The position numbers and the translations under genes were made by a program. A stretch of DNA of 49,717 nucleotides from Anaerolineae bacterium (GTDB taxonomy: Bacteria; Chloroflexota; Anaerolineae; JAFGEY01), in assembly GCA_016929775.1 (NCBI GenBank), contig JAFGIE010000253.1, positions 1 to 49,717 of the forward strand, given 5' to 3'. The notes under the pieces are model-generated. The model saw only the letters and a program-made list of their open reading frames with translations, was not told the origin of the DNA and searched no databases. How positions within the stretch are numbered: position 1 is the first letter of the stretch; each line of letters begins with the position of its first letter. Shown one piece after another: positions 16,547 to 27,434 of this stretch.

Positions 16547-19500
16547 CTAGCGCGGGAAGCGTGGCAGGACCGTTGCCTGCACGGGCAGCGCCACCGTATC
16601 CCCCACCTCAAACGCGTCGGGCGTCTTGGCAGCGGCGCGCCGTGCCTCGGGGTAAATGTACAGCTCTGTACCCGCGTCGGTATAGCGGTCCTCGACCAAA
16701 GCCAAGCCGATCTGCCGCTCGCCGATGACGGCACAGCTGGTAACCCTGCCGATCACGCGCCCCCGCCGGTTGACCACCGGTTCGCCATGTTCACCGCCCC
16801 GCACGGCGCGCACACCGCGCTCGTCGATCGCAAAGCGGACGAGCTGCCGCGTGATGCTGTCGTTGTACGCCTTGTACGGCGCGCGTCCGACAAAGAACGG
16901 CTTGTGGTACTTGACGTAGGCACCAAAGCCCGCCTCGGTGAGCGTGATCGCGAGCGGTCCGCCGAGCTCGTGCCCGTACAGGGGCAGGCCCGCCTCGATG
17001 CGCAGGCTGTCGCGTGCGGCAAGCCCGCACGGCAGCAGGCCCAGGGGCTTACCGGCATCCAGCAGGGCGCGCCACAGCGCCACAGCGCGGTCGGGGTGCA
17101 CGTACAGCTCGTACCCGACCCGCTCGCCCGTGTAGCCGGTTCGCGACAGGATCGCGTCGATCCCGCCAACGGCGCCCTCGAGGATGCACGTGCGCGCCAG
17201 GCGCGCCAGGCGTGCGCGGAGGTCCGGCGCTACCCCGCACGCCAGCAGGACCTCGAACGCCTTGGGGCCCTGCAGAGCGATGTCCACGAGCTGGTCCGCG
17301 CCGCTGGCGGGATCCCGTAGGTCGCGCAGCACAGCGGGAGAGTGGACGCGGACCCACGGTCGCGCGGCGTCGATCGGAACCCGGTTGCCGTTGACGGCGT
17401 TCAGCCAAGCCCAGTCCTGGTCAAAGTTGGCGGCGTTCACCACGACGAGATACTGGTCCCTCCGGCGCCGGTAGACGATGATGTCATCCAGGACTTGGCC
17501 CGCCGGATCGAGGAGCGCGCTGTACTGCGACTCGCCGTCTTCCAGCAACCGCACGTAATTGACCGTAACGAGGTCGAGGAACGCTGCCACGTGCGGGCCA
17601 CTGACCTCGATCGTCCCCATGTGAGCGACATCGAACAGCCCGGCGGCGTGTCGCACGGCGCTGTGCTCGTCGCTGACGCTCGTGTACCAGACCGCCATCT
17701 CCCATCCGGCAAAGGGCACCAGCTTGGCCCCCAAGCGCTCGTGCTCGGCGTAGAGCACGGTGCGCTGGAGGGGCGCATCGTCCGGCGCCGCCCAGGAGAA
17801 CGCGGGCCTGGGCTCCCCGGGCGCAGGCGAAGCGAGGTGCGACTGCCCCACAAAGTAGGGCTTGGACAGGTCGAACATGTGGGGCGTGCGCTGCGCGTAT
17901 CGCACCGCCTCGCGACCCTCGTGCTCCGCGCGCCATTGGGCGGGCAGCCCAGCGCGCTCGCGCAACACGTGGCGGGCACGCGGCGCGGGCAGCGGCGACG
18001 CCCCTGCGTCCGCCAGGGCGTCCCAAAGCAGGCGCAGCACGTCGGGCGTCCCCCAGAGGACGTACCAGGGTGGCTCACCAGGCGCATAGCTATCGGCGGC
18101 GACAGCGATCGGGCGATCGTCGTAGCGCACGACCAGGGCGCGCCGCCAGGCTGGAAGCGCACAGTTGCTGCCCAACACGCGCCGGAGGATGGCTGGTGCG
18201 CCTGCGCCACGGACCGCGATGGCAGTCCGTTCGCCCTCCCCCTCGGCGATCAGCTGTACGTTGGCGGGGCCGCGCACCTTGCGCCACACATCCGCCTGGT
18301 CGAACAGAATGTAGCCATCCGAGAGCCCGCGCACCCAGGATAGGGTCTCGCCGCTGTTTTCTGGATTGGTGAACAAGAGATAGCTGTCGCGCCCACGCTC
18401 GTCGCGCGGCTCGCGCCACACGGCGACGTCGTCGATCACGCGCCCCGTCCCGTCGAGCAAGTAGCCACGCGTGCCTTGCCCGACCGCAAGCCCGAGGATG
18501 TCCACCGTGCACAGGTCCTGAAGGAGCGAGCCCGCGCGCCAACCGCTGACGCGGGCCACGCCCAGGTCGCTGAGGTCGACCAGGTCTGCCCCCTCGTCGT
18601 CCAGAACGCACCCATCGGGCGACGCCGCGCCCGGCGCGAAGCGCGGCGCGCGCAGGTCGAGCTCGCTCGGACGGAGGGTGTCGCGCGGGTAGTCGCTCCC
18701 GCTGCGCTCGATCTCAACCTTGGCGCTGTCCGCCAGGGCCTCCACGTCGCGCTTGACGCCCTCCAAGAGATGCAAGTCGATCTTGCCGCGCGGCAGGGGA
18801 TGCGTCATGCCCTGATAAGTAAAGGGAACGATGCCCTTGACGGTCCGCACAATGCACGCTGCGAGCGCTTCCATCTCATCCGGCCCCATGCCGCGCTCGG
18901 TCACCCATGGCGAGCCGACCTGGATCCCGGTGGCGAGTGCGGCGATGGCATCGCCGGGGATGGCGCCCTTGGTCACCACGATGCCCGCCAGGTCGAGAAT
19001 GTGCGCCACCACTTGGCCGTACAGGGGCTCCCCGCTCGGCTGCTCGATGCTCTTGAGGTCGAGCAGCAAGAGGTGCGTGTCGGTCCCGCCGTACGCCAGG
19101 TCGACGCCAAGCGCAGTGAAGGCGCGCGCCAGGGCCCGCGCGTTCTCGACAATGCCCCGCTGCAGGGCATGGAAGGCCTCGCTGCGCGCGATCTCGAACG
19201 CCACGCACGTGGCGGCGAACTTGGCGTGCGGTCCGCCCTGCAGACCAGGAAGGACAGCCCGGTCGATCTTGGGCGCCAACGCCGGATCGGTGGTCATGAT
19301 GCACGCGCCGCGTGGCCCACACAGCGTCTTGTGCGTGGCAAAGCGCACGACGTCGGCAATCCCCACCGGGTTCGGGTAGACGCCGGCGATCGCCATCCCC
19401 GCCGCACCAGCCATGTCCGCCACGAGATAGGCGCCAACGCGGTCCGCGATCTCGCGGAAGGCGAGCAGATCGGGCGCCCAGGGATAGGAGGCATGGCCAG

Positions 19501-20131
19501 TCACGATGACGCGTGGCCTGTACTGCGCCGCCAGTTCGCCGATCCGGCCATAGTCGAGCCGCCCATCGTCGCCCGCGCCGTACGAGACGACCTTGTACTG
19601 CTTGCCCGAGACGTTCAGGGCAGAAGCGTGTGTCAGGCGCCCGCCCTGAAAGGGGTCCATCCCCATGAGGGTATCGCCCGGCGACATGAGGGCGTCATAG
19701 ACCGCCGCATTCGCCGCGGCGACCGAGAGGGGCTGCACGTTGACGTGGATATCGTCCGCGCGGACGCGGTCGTTGGCAAAGCACGCGGCGGCGCGGCGCT
19801 GCGCCAATGCCTCGACGAGCTGGACATAGTCGGCGCCCTCGTGGAAGCGGCAGCCGGCGTAGCGCCCATAGTACGCCAGCTGCTGCGTGAGGTCGGCAAG
19901 CAGGTCCTGCTCGTTCCCAACCATCTGCGAAGGTGGAGAGCCCTCGGCGTAGACGTTGGCAAAGACCGAACCCATCGCCTCGCGCACCGACTGCGGGACA
20001 TAGCTCTCGGAGGGGATGAGGATGATGCGCCGCTTCTGGCGTTCCTCTTCCAGGTGGATCAGGGCGTCGGTCAGCGGATCGACGTCAGCGATGCCTCGGC
20101 CAAAGAACTCGTCTGCATATGCCTGGGTCAC
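16547..20131 (-). CDS. Fusion of serine hydroxymethyltransferase with two GcvT-like (aminomethyltransferase) domains
   Basis: 1194-residue fusion. Residues 1-about 480 are a full SHMT: PSESYV (40-45), and the PLP lysine K268 in [11 protein letters not shown]. Residues about 485-765 resemble the N-terminal part of a GcvT (VIDDVAVW at 565-572, KPYFVG near 757) but lack the C-terminal barrel. Residues about 780-1194 are a complete GcvT, with [16 protein letters not shown] (881-887, the catalytic Asp region), [12 protein letters not shown] and KPFFVG. SHMT makes glycine and methylene-THF from serine; GcvT makes methylene-THF from the glycine-cleavage intermediate, so the fusion joins two folate one-carbon steps. 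The start is GTG with AGGAG six bases away. It follows the ATPase gamma gene by 62 bases with no T-rich terminator between them. Confidence 0.9.
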   Translation of the reverse strand: MTQAYADEFFGRGIADVDPLTDALIHLEEERQKRRIILIPSESYVPQSVREAMGSVFANVYAEGSPPSQMVGNEQDLLADLTQQLAYYGRYAGCRFHEGADYVQLVEALAQRRAAACFANDRVRADDIHVNVQPLSVAAANAAVYDALMSPGDTLMGMDPFQGGRLTHASALNVSGKQYKVVSYGAGDDGRLDYGRIGELAAQYRPRVIVTGHASYPWAPDLLAFREIADRVGAYLVADMAGAAGMAIAGVYPNPVGIADVVRFATHKTLCGPRGACIMTTDPALAPKIDRAVLPGLQGGPHAKFAATCVAFEIARSEAFHALQRGIVENARALARAFTALGVDLAYGGTDTHLLLLDLKSIEQPSGEPLYGQVVAHILDLAGIVVTKGAIPGDAIAALATGIQVGSPWVTERGMGPDEMEALAACIVRTVKGIVPFTYQGMTHPLPRGKIDLHLLEGVKRDVEALADSAKVEIERSGSDYPRDTLRPSELDLRAPRFAPGAASPDGCVLDDEGADLVDLSDLGVARVSGWRAGSLLQDLCTVDILGLAVGQGTRGYLLDGTGRVIDDVAVWREPRDERGRDSYLLFTNPENSGETLSWVRGLSDGYILFDQADVWRKVRGPANVQLIAEGEGERTAIAVRGAGAPAILRRVLGSNCALPAWRRALVVRYDDRPIAVAADSYAPGEPPWYVLWGTPDVLRLLWDALADAGASPLPAPRARHVLRERAGLPAQWRAEHEGREAVRYAQRTPHMFDLSKPYFVGQSHLASPAPGEPRPAFSWAAPDDAPLQRTVLYAEHERLGAKLVPFAGWEMAVWYTSVSDEHSAVRHAAGLFDVAHMGTIEVSGPHVAAFLDLVTVNYVRLLEDGESQYSALLDPAGQVLDDIIVYRRRRDQYLVVVNAANFDQDWAWLNAVNGNRVPIDAARPWVRVHSPAVLRDLRDPASGADQLVDIALQGPKAFEVLLACGVAPDLRARLARLARTCILEGAVGGIDAILSRTGYTGERVGYELYVHPDRAVALWRALLDAGKPLGLLPCGLAARDSLRIEAGLPLYGHELGGPLAITLTEAGFGAYVKYHKPFFVGRAPYKAYNDSITRQLVRFAIDERGVRAVRGGEHGEPVVNRRGRVIGRVTSCAVIGERQIGLALVEDRYTDAGTELYIYPEARRAAAKTPDAFEVGDTVALPVQATVLPRFPR

Positions 20132-20193
20132 AGGTCACTCCTTTGTGATCGCGTGATGCGCAGCCCGCCAGCGGCTGGGCCCGCCCCGAGCGG

Positions 20194-21087
20194 CTATGGC
20201 TCTTCCCCCCCGATCAGACCTGCGCCGGCAGCCAGTTCCTGCATTTCGGCTGTGATCGCCTGCTGCCGCGCAGCCTGCAGGGCGAGGGTCAACTCTTCGA
20301 TCAGGCGGGCGCTGTTCTGGGTTGCGCCCTCCATCAGCTGGTAGCGCGCGGAATGCTCGGCGGCGGCTGAGTCGAGCAGGAGCCGGTACATTTCGGTGGT
20401 CGTCCACTGAACGACGAGCTGCACAAAAAGGGCAGTCGGATCGGTGTCGATGTAGGGCGGAGGCCAAGGAGCGCCGCCCTCGGTCTGCGCAGGCAGGGGC
20501 GGCGGGATCAGCTGCACGATAGCCGGCTGGTAGAGCGTGGAATGGCGGTACACATTGTGCGCCACATAGACGGCATCCACTTCGTGTGCCTCGTACCGCC
20601 CTAGCAGGGCGCGCGTCAGCTCGTCGGCAAATGCGCTCGAGGGGAGCGCCGCCATCGGCAGCGACGCGGACCAGGCGACCTCGTGCCCGAGGCGGCTCAA
20701 CGCGCGGACGGTCCGCGAACCAAGGGCGTACAGCTCTACCGCGACCTGCTCGGAGGCCAGTCGCACCAGCTCGCGATCGACGTGCTGTGCCAGCACGCTG
20801 TTGAACGCACCGCATAGGCCGCGCTCACTGCCGATCACGACCAACACGACGGGTGCCGCGGACGCGGAGGGGGCACGCGGATGGCGGCGACCCGCAGCGA
20901 GATGGGGAAGCAGGGAGGGCAGCAGTTGGAGCACGCGCTGCGCATAGGCCAGTACGCGCTCTTTGCGCTTGAGAGCGGACTGCCAGCTGCCGAGGGAAAT
21001 GGTGCGCATCGCACCGAGGATCGGTTCTACAGTGCGGATGTTGTTCAGCCGCGCCTTGATCCCCTCGATGCCCTCGCGACCCGCCAC
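20194..21087 (-). CDS. atpG: N-type/F-type ATPase gamma subunit
   Basis: 297-residue central-stalk subunit. The N-terminus (IKARLNNIRTVEPILGAMRTIS) and the C-terminal helix (ATQNSARLIEELTLALQAARQQAIT) are the long coiled-coil that turns inside the alpha3beta3 head; GSERGLCGAFN is the conserved middle segment. It is last in the operon, 16 bases after the c-di-AMP-receptor-like gene. The last position is the one it has in the published N-ATPase order atpDCQRBEFAG. Confidence 0.93.
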   Translation of the reverse strand: MAGREGIEGIKARLNNIRTVEPILGAMRTISLGSWQSALKRKERVLAYAQRVLQLLPSLLPHLAAGRRHPRAPSASAAPVVLVVIGSERGLCGAFNSVLAQHVDRELVRLASEQVAVELYALGSRTVRALSRLGHEVAWSASLPMAALPSSAFADELTRALLGRYEAHEVDAVYVAHNVYRHSTLYQPAIVQLIPPPLPAQTEGGAPWPPPYIDTDPTALFVQLVVQWTTTEMYRLLLDSAAAEHSARYQLMEGATQNSARLIEELTLALQAARQQAITAEMQELAAGAGLIGGEEP

Positions 21088-21103
21088 GCTGCCGCCTTAC
21101 CCG

Positions 21104-21451
21104 CTAGAATGTCTCAAAGCGGTCGATGGTCCAGACAAAGACCGCCGCACTGCCGACCTCGGCAAAGCTCCGGCGCGGCGCCATGCGCAGCACCGACGCA
21201 GCGACTGGGGCCTCCTCGGCGTCCTCAGCCTCCGACTCGCGCGACTCGACGTGCGAGCGGCAGTTGCGCTGGATGATCGACAGGACGTCGTCGACCTTGA
21301 TCGCCTCGACGCCGATGAACAGGGTCTGCTTGGACTGGCGGAGGAAGCCGCTTCGCCCCTCGTTAAAGGTCGCGGTGTAGCCCTCGATGATCAGGGCCTC
21401 TAACACGCGCGGCGCCTCCTCGCGATCGATGATCGCCATCACCATTTTCAT
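21104..21451 (-). CDS. DarA/PstA-like cyclic-di-AMP receptor family protein (PII-like, DUF970)
   Basis: 115-residue protein resembling the trimeric PII-like c-di-AMP receptors DarA (B. subtilis) and PstA (S. aureus). Matching parts are the N-terminal strand MKMVMAIIDREEA, the segment GYTAT followed by SGFLR (34-38), LFIGV, VDDVLSIIQRNC, and the C-terminal VGSAAVFVWTIDRFETF, which corresponds to the family's GGATVFV...F-F ending. The Arg of the FRAT-type ligand segment is Thr here. The linker 66-95 is acidic and longer than usual. The ATG overlaps the alpha-subunit stop (ATGA), so synthesis is coupled to alpha. Location inside an ATPase operon suggests control of, or signalling from, the ion pump. 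Ligand binding is not demonstrated. Confidence 0.75.
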   Translation of the reverse strand: MKMVMAIIDREEAPRVLEALIIEGYTATFNEGRSGFLRQSKQTLFIGVEAIKVDDVLSIIQRNCRSHVESRESEAEDAEEAPVAASVLRMAPRRSFAEVGSAAVFVWTIDRFETF

Positions 21452-23136
21452 GCGGCCTGACTCCTCTGCGTCCACGATGCGCGGTACTCGGTCAGGGCCT
21501 CAACCAGTACCTCGCGCACATCCTCGCTCAGCTCGCCGGTCAGGTTGATGTCCTCGTACTGGTTCGGATGCTCTTCCTTGAACCGGTCCAGCAGGTAGGC
21601 CTCGAAGGCGGGCACGTCGACGGGACGGACGTCGTCCAGGTAGCCGCCCGAGGCGGCGACGAGGACGACGATCACCTCCGCTAGGGTCAGCGGCTGGTGC
21701 TCGGGCTGCTTGAGCGCGGCTTCGAGACGCACGCCGCGCTGGATCTGGCGCTGGGTCGCCTCATCGACCTCAGTGCCAAAGCGCGCAAAGCTGACCACCT
21801 CCTGGTACTGCGCCAGGTCCAGCTTGAGCCTGCCTGCAACTTCGCGCATGGCGCGCGTCTGGGCGGCGCCGCCAACGCGGGACACGGACTGGCCCACGTC
21901 GATCGCCGGGCGCACGTTCCGGTTGAACAGCTCGGTATCGAGCACGATCTGCCCGTCGGTGATCGAGATCAGGTTGGTCGGGATGTAGGCCGAGATGTTG
22001 CCGCGCTGCGTCTCGACGATCGGCAGTGCAGTCAACGAGCCGCCGCACCCTGCATCGCCCAACTTGGCAGCGCGCTCCAGCAAGCGGGCGTGCAGGTAAA
22101 AGATGTCGCCAGGGTAAGCCTCGCGCCCGGGTGGGCGGCGCAAGAGCAAGCTCAGCTCGCGATAGGCGTCGGCGTGCTTGGAGAGATCGTCGTAGACAAT
22201 CAACACGTCGTTGCCGTCGTACATGAGCGCCTCTGCCATCGCGCAGCCAGCATAGGGCGCCAGGTAGCGCAGCGCAGGCGGGTCGTCCGGACCGGACACG
22301 ACCACCGTGGTGTAGGAGATGGCCCGGTACTGGCGCAGCGTCTCGAGCACGGCGAGGGTGGAGGTCTTTTTCTGACCGATCGCGACATAGACGCAGAGCA
22401 CCCCGCTCTCGCGCTGGTTGATGATCGCGTCCACGGCAACGGTGGTCTTGCCGGTCTGGCGATCGCCGATGATCAGCTCGCGCTGTCCTCGTCCAATCGC
22501 CAGCATGGCATCGATGACCTTGATCCCGGTGTACATAGGTTCCTGCACGGGGACGCGGTCCGTGATCCCGGGCGCCTCGCGCTCGAGGAAGGAGATGTTT
22601 GTGGCCTCGATCGGCCCGCGACCGTCTAGAGGTTGACCGAGGGGGCTAATCACACGCCCTAGGAGTTTGCGCCCGACGGGGACCTGCAGCCGTTCTCCAG
22701 ACCCCGTCACCAGGTCGCCGCCCTGGATGCCCTCGTCGCTTCCGAGCAGGATCACGTCGATGCTGCCCTGCTCGAGGTTGAGGACCATGCCCTGCACGCC
22801 GGTGGGGAAGGAGACCAACTCCTCGGTGCGCGCGCTGGGCAGGCCCGAGAGCTTGGCAACGCCGTCGCCAATGCGCTGCACGGTGCCCACGTCGGTGAAG
22901 CGGACGCGGTTCGAGACGCGCGTCGCGTGCTCGCTGACGGACGCGATCACGGGGCGGACCGTCGGTCTGAGCCGTTCCATGCCCAGGATCTCGGCGGCTC
23001 GATCGCTGACCTGCTTGACCAGGCTCACGTCGGAGACGTGTATGGGCTCGACCTGCTCTGCGTGCGCGCGCAGCGTGCGGAGGACAGCGGCGACGTCAGG
23101 CCGAGGTCGCGATTCACTCCCGTTCGATCTGCTCAT
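21448..23136 (-). CDS. atpA: N-type/F-type ATPase alpha subunit
   Basis: 562 residues, about 50 longer than E. coli AtpA because of an N-terminal extension (1-50). The P-loop GDRQTGKT and the segment VGQSVSRVGGAAQTRAM, which holds the arginine region at the catalytic interface, are intact. The C-terminal region ends in EVLVEALTEYRASW. The gene overlaps the end of the b(-delta) gene by 23 bases and the downstream receptor-like gene by 4, so this part of the operon is tightly coupled. Confidence 0.95.
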   Translation of the reverse strand: MSRSNGSESRPRPDVAAVLRTLRAHAEQVEPIHVSDVSLVKQVSDRAAEILGMERLRPTVRPVIASVSEHATRVSNRVRFTDVGTVQRIGDGVAKLSGLPSARTEELVSFPTGVQGMVLNLEQGSIDVILLGSDEGIQGGDLVTGSGERLQVPVGRKLLGRVISPLGQPLDGRGPIEATNISFLEREAPGITDRVPVQEPMYTGIKVIDAMLAIGRGQRELIIGDRQTGKTTVAVDAIINQRESGVLCVYVAIGQKKTSTLAVLETLRQYRAISYTTVVVSGPDDPPALRYLAPYAGCAMAEALMYDGNDVLIVYDDLSKHADAYRELSLLLRRPPGREAYPGDIFYLHARLLERAAKLGDAGCGGSLTALPIVETQRGNISAYIPTNLISITDGQIVLDTELFNRNVRPAIDVGQSVSRVGGAAQTRAMREVAGRLKLDLAQYQEVVSFARFGTEVDEATQRQIQRGVRLEAALKQPEHQPLTLAEVIVVLVAASGGYLDDVRPVDVPAFEAYLLDRFKEEHPNQYEDINLTGELSEDVREVLVEALTEYRASWTQRSQAA

Positions 23137-23896
23137 TGAGTGCTTCCAACGCCTTGTCGCGCAGTTCGTCCATCTGACCCGCGATCGAGCTGTCTACGAT
23201 GATATCCCCAATGCGCACCCGCACGCCTGCCACGAGCGAGGGGTCAACCTGGACTTCGAGGTCGACGTGCCGGTCGGCGAGCGCAGTCAGCGTGCGCGCC
23301 AAGAGCCCCTGCTGCTCGAGCTGCAGGGATTCGGCAGTGGTGACATGCGCCGTCGGTTCTCGCTCGCCCAGAGAGCCGCGAAAGGCCTCGACGCGCTCGA
23401 TATCCGTCCGGCCCAGTTCCCAGATGCGCTCGCTGAGCTGCCGGATCAAGGCGTCGTGGACCGATTCGGGCACCGTGTTGCGGATCACGGTCCCGCTGAC
23501 GTCGAGGATGGCGTCGACCAGGTCGCTGTGGAAGGCATCCACAGCCTGGCTGCGGATGCGGTATGCATCGGCCTGTGCCTCGACCAGGATGTGCTCGACC
23601 TCTTCCCTGGCCTCGCCCAGCAGACGGACGCGCTCCTCCTCAGCCTGTTCGCGTGCAAGCGCGATCATGCTAGCTGTCTCTTCGTCCAGACGCGATAGAC
23701 GCTCGTCGAGCGCAGCGTGCTGCACGGCGACAGCCTGGCGTTCGCGCTCCAGGTCGCGCAGCGCACGCTCCTTCTCCTGACGGCGCTGCCGGATCGTCGC
23801 CGTGACCGGCTTGAAGAGCAGCCAGTAGAGCAGGCCGAAAAACACGAGAAAGTTGATGACCTGGAAAATCACCGTTGGCAAGTCTAGGTTGAGCAT
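23114..23896 (-). CDS. atpF: N-ATPase b subunit with delta-like C-terminus (b-delta fusion)
   Basis: 260 residues. One N-terminal membrane helix (residues 10-30) is followed by a long charged coiled coil (about 35-130), as in b subunits. Residues about 215-250 (VDPSLVAGVRVRIGD, then a DSSIAGQMDELR tail) match the conserved C-terminal signature of the OSCP/delta subunit. No separate delta gene exists in this operon, so the fusion probably supplies that function, consistent with the long b subunits described for N-ATPases. A 123-base gap separates it from atpE; a CCAAG-ccg-CTTGG hairpin lies just before the start, a likely site of differential mRNA processing. Confidence 0.88.
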   Translation of the reverse strand: MLNLDLPTVIFQVINFLVFFGLLYWLLFKPVTATIRQRRQEKERALRDLERERQAVAVQHAALDERLSRLDEETASMIALAREQAEEERVRLLGEAREEVEHILVEAQADAYRIRSQAVDAFHSDLVDAILDVSGTVIRNTVPESVHDALIRQLSERIWELGRTDIERVEAFRGSLGEREPTAHVTTAESLQLEQQGLLARTLTALADRHVDLEVQVDPSLVAGVRVRIGDIIVDSSIAGQMDELRDKALEALNEQIERE

Positions 23897-24019
23897 ATCT
23901 GGTCCCTAGCATCCCTTCCAAGCGGCTTGGATGAACCGAAATGAACACCGCACACGCGCGGCAGGTGCCGTCGAAGGCTGTGTCCGTTTGCGTCCGACGC
24001 CAAGCGCTTACGAGCGCAG

Positions 24020-24301
24020 CTAGCCTGCCGGCACGAGGCGATCGAGGACCGGGTTGGCAAAGAGCAGGACCAGGCAGATCAGCAACACATAGATCGCCGT
24101 CGACTCGAGCAGCGCCATCGCGATGATGAGCGTGCCGCGGAGATCGTTCGAGGCCTCAGGCTGCCGCGTCATCCCCTCCAGGGCCTTGAGTACCGCAAGT
24201 CCCTCGACGATCGCGGGCGTGATCGTGCCAAACAGGATCGCGATCGCAGGCACGATCATGGTGACCAGAGCAACGGTTGTCGCAGAATCCAGCTGTTCCA
24301 T
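24020..24301 (-). CDS. atpE: N-ATPase c subunit (rotor ring proteolipid) with two membrane carboxylates
   Basis: 93 residues, two membrane helices joined by the polar loop RQPEA (46-50). Helix 2 has the ion-binding Glu in LLESTAIY (E66, S67, T68, Y71), the ES/T-x-x-Y pattern of sodium-type rings. Helix 1 has Glu (E33) where sodium c subunits have Gln32, the second carboxylate typical of N-ATPases. Ion choice is therefore ambiguous: Dibrova and colleagues proposed sodium for N-ATPases, whereas the Burkholderia pseudomallei c17 ring was reported proton-specific. The ATG at 24301 has AAGGA upstream; a TTG seven codons earlier is rejected. Confidence 0.93.
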   Translation of the reverse strand: MEQLDSATTVALVTMIVPAIAILFGTITPAIVEGLAVLKALEGMTRQPEASNDLRGTLIIAMALLESTAIYVLLICLVLLFANPVLDRLVPAG

Positions 24302-24318
24302 ATTCCTTCTCACTCCTG

Positions 24319-24951
24319 TCAAGACTCGAGGCTAGAACCGATGTAGGACGACGTGAGTACGGTGAACACGTACGCCTGCAAGATACCGGTGATACTGCCC
24401 AGGGCGACCATGACCAGCGGCACACCCACGGGAATCAGCGCAAAGAGGACGGCGACCACGATCTCGTTGCCGATCACGTTGCCAAACAGACGCAAGGTCA
24501 GGGACATGGTCCGGCTCAGGTAGCCGATCAGGTCGAGCGGCAGCATGGGCGTGAAAAAGCTCTTGAGAAAGCTGCCCAGTCCTCGCGCATAGATGCCGTA
24601 CACAAAGACCGCCACGAGCACGACCAGGGCCAACGCGAGCGGCGTGTTGATGTCGCGCGTGGGGGTGACCATCAGCGGCACGATGCCGCTCAGGTTGGCG
24701 ACAGCGATAAACAGGAACAGCGCGCCGAGAAAGGGCACATAGGGCGCCGTCGGCCCGCCGATGAACCCGCCCACCAGGTCGTCGACAAAGTCGACCAGCA
24801 TCTCCAGGACGACCGGCGCGCGCTTGCGGATCAGGATCACGCCCACCAACACCGCCGCCATCATGACCCAGGTCGAGACGACCGAGTTGCGGACCGGCAC
24901 CCCGTACACCCAGAAGACCGGGCGGGGCACGATCTGCTGCATGATGTCCAT
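24319..24951 (-). CDS. atpB: N-ATPase a subunit
   Basis: 210 residues with about five to six membrane segments. The essential stator arginine is R154 in MSLTLRLFGNVIGNE, and the last helix has LQAYVFTVLTSSYI, as in other a subunits. The protein lies at the subunit a/c ring interface. It starts 48 bases after the AtpR stop and ends 17 bases before the c-subunit ATG. Confidence 0.94.
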   Translation of the reverse strand: MDIMQQIVPRPVFWVYGVPVRNSVVSTWVMMAAVLVGVILIRKRAPVVLEMLVDFVDDLVGGFIGGPTAPYVPFLGALFLFIAVANLSGIVPLMVTPTRDINTPLALALVVLVAVFVYGIYARGLGSFLKSFFTPMLPLDLIGYLSRTMSLTLRLFGNVIGNEIVVAVLFALIPVGVPLVMVALGSITGILQAYVFTVLTSSYIGSSLES

Positions 24952-24999
24952 ACTGCTGCTCCCTTGCCTTCGCGCACCTGCGTACGCACTTTGTCGACC

Positions 25000-25287
25000 C
25001 TATGTCCCGCCCCCTGCTCGTCCGAGCTGGCGGTGGATCCACAACAGGGCAACCCAGCGCGCCGCCAGGTACCCGATCAACGCTGCCACGCCGCCGCGCG
25101 CGCTGTGGCGGAACGCCAACACAAGTACCGCCGCCGTGCCCGCCAGACGGAGCACGAACCCGGCGATCACCCACCCCACTGCGCTGAGCTGTCCCAGACG
25201 ATCGACAGTCCATCGGCGGGACAGCGCATTGAGTATCTCGATCGCCGCGCCGGCAAGAAACCAGAGCCCTACGACGACTAGGCCCAC
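25000..25287 (-). CDS. atpR: AtpR-like small membrane protein of N-ATPases
   Basis: 95 residues, about three hydrophobic segments. The middle motif GFVLRLAGTAAVLVLAF and the following GYLAARW, each with an arginine inside or at the edge of a helix, match the AtpR family that marks N-ATPase operons and is proposed to interact with subunit c during assembly. The position between epsilon and a is where AtpQ and AtpR occur; only one gene fits in this gap, so AtpQ appears to be missing. The start is GTG, 6 bases after the epsilon stop. Confidence 0.72.
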   Translation of the reverse strand: MGLVVVGLWFLAGAAIEILNALSRRWTVDRLGQLSAVGWVIAGFVLRLAGTAAVLVLAFRHSARGGVAALIGYLAARWVALLWIHRQLGRAGGGT

Positions 25288-25293
25288 GGTTGC

Positions 25294-27189
<1,896 letters not shown>

Positions 27190-27217
27190 ACAGGATGTGA
27201 GCGGGCGTGCGCCCAGC

Positions 27218-27246
27218 TTGACAGGGGCGCCGAAACCGGGCATAAT
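27218..27246 (+). promoter_or_regulatory. Promoter for the spermidine-synthase-like gene
   Basis: TTGACA at 27218-27223, 17-base spacer, CATAAT at 27241-27246. Transcription would start near 27253, leaving an unusually long leader of about 180 bases before the GTG at 27435. It is divergent from the N-ATPase promoter, with the two -35 boxes 28 bases apart. Confidence 0.7.
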
Positions 27247-27290
27247 CGGCCGACGGATGACTCGCCACATCGCTCATGCGGAGGTTGCGG

Positions 27291-27365
27291 ATGCAGGAGA
27301 GAGCAGGCGAACGGACGGCAGGCACGTCAGGAGTTTGCCGCCGCCTAGCGGCGCACCCGGGATGA
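27291..27365 (+). CDS. Possible 24-codon leader peptide
   Basis: A short reading frame ATGCAGGAG... with GGAGG six bases upstream of its ATG, an ideal ribosome-binding site. It encodes a basic, Arg-rich 24-residue peptide and stops at TGA 27363-27365, exactly where the perfect hairpin 27365-27397 begins. This layout resembles a translated leader that could affect folding of the hairpin. There is no homology evidence and no T-tract after the hairpin, so it is weakly supported. Confidence 0.3.
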   Translation: MQERAGERTAGTSGVCRRLAAHPG

Positions 27366-27397
27366 GGGACCCGTTCTCTCAGAGAGAACGGGTCCCT
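27365..27397. repeat. Perfect 15-bp inverted repeat in the leader
   Basis: AGGGACCCGTTCTCT / AGAGAACGGGTCCCT around a CAG loop. The core GACCCG-TCTC is shared with the hairpin at 30289-30321, suggesting a dispersed palindromic element. It is not followed by a T-tract on either strand. Confidence 0.75.
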
Positions 27398-27434
27398 ATG
27401 TCGGACCAGAACGCCGCGCCCAGGGAGACAACCA

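Noticed and set aside
18476..20344. Long plus-strand frame opposite the SHMT-GcvT fusion
   Set aside because: His/Arg/Asp-rich shadow composition without domains; the minus strand encodes the PLP and folate motifs.
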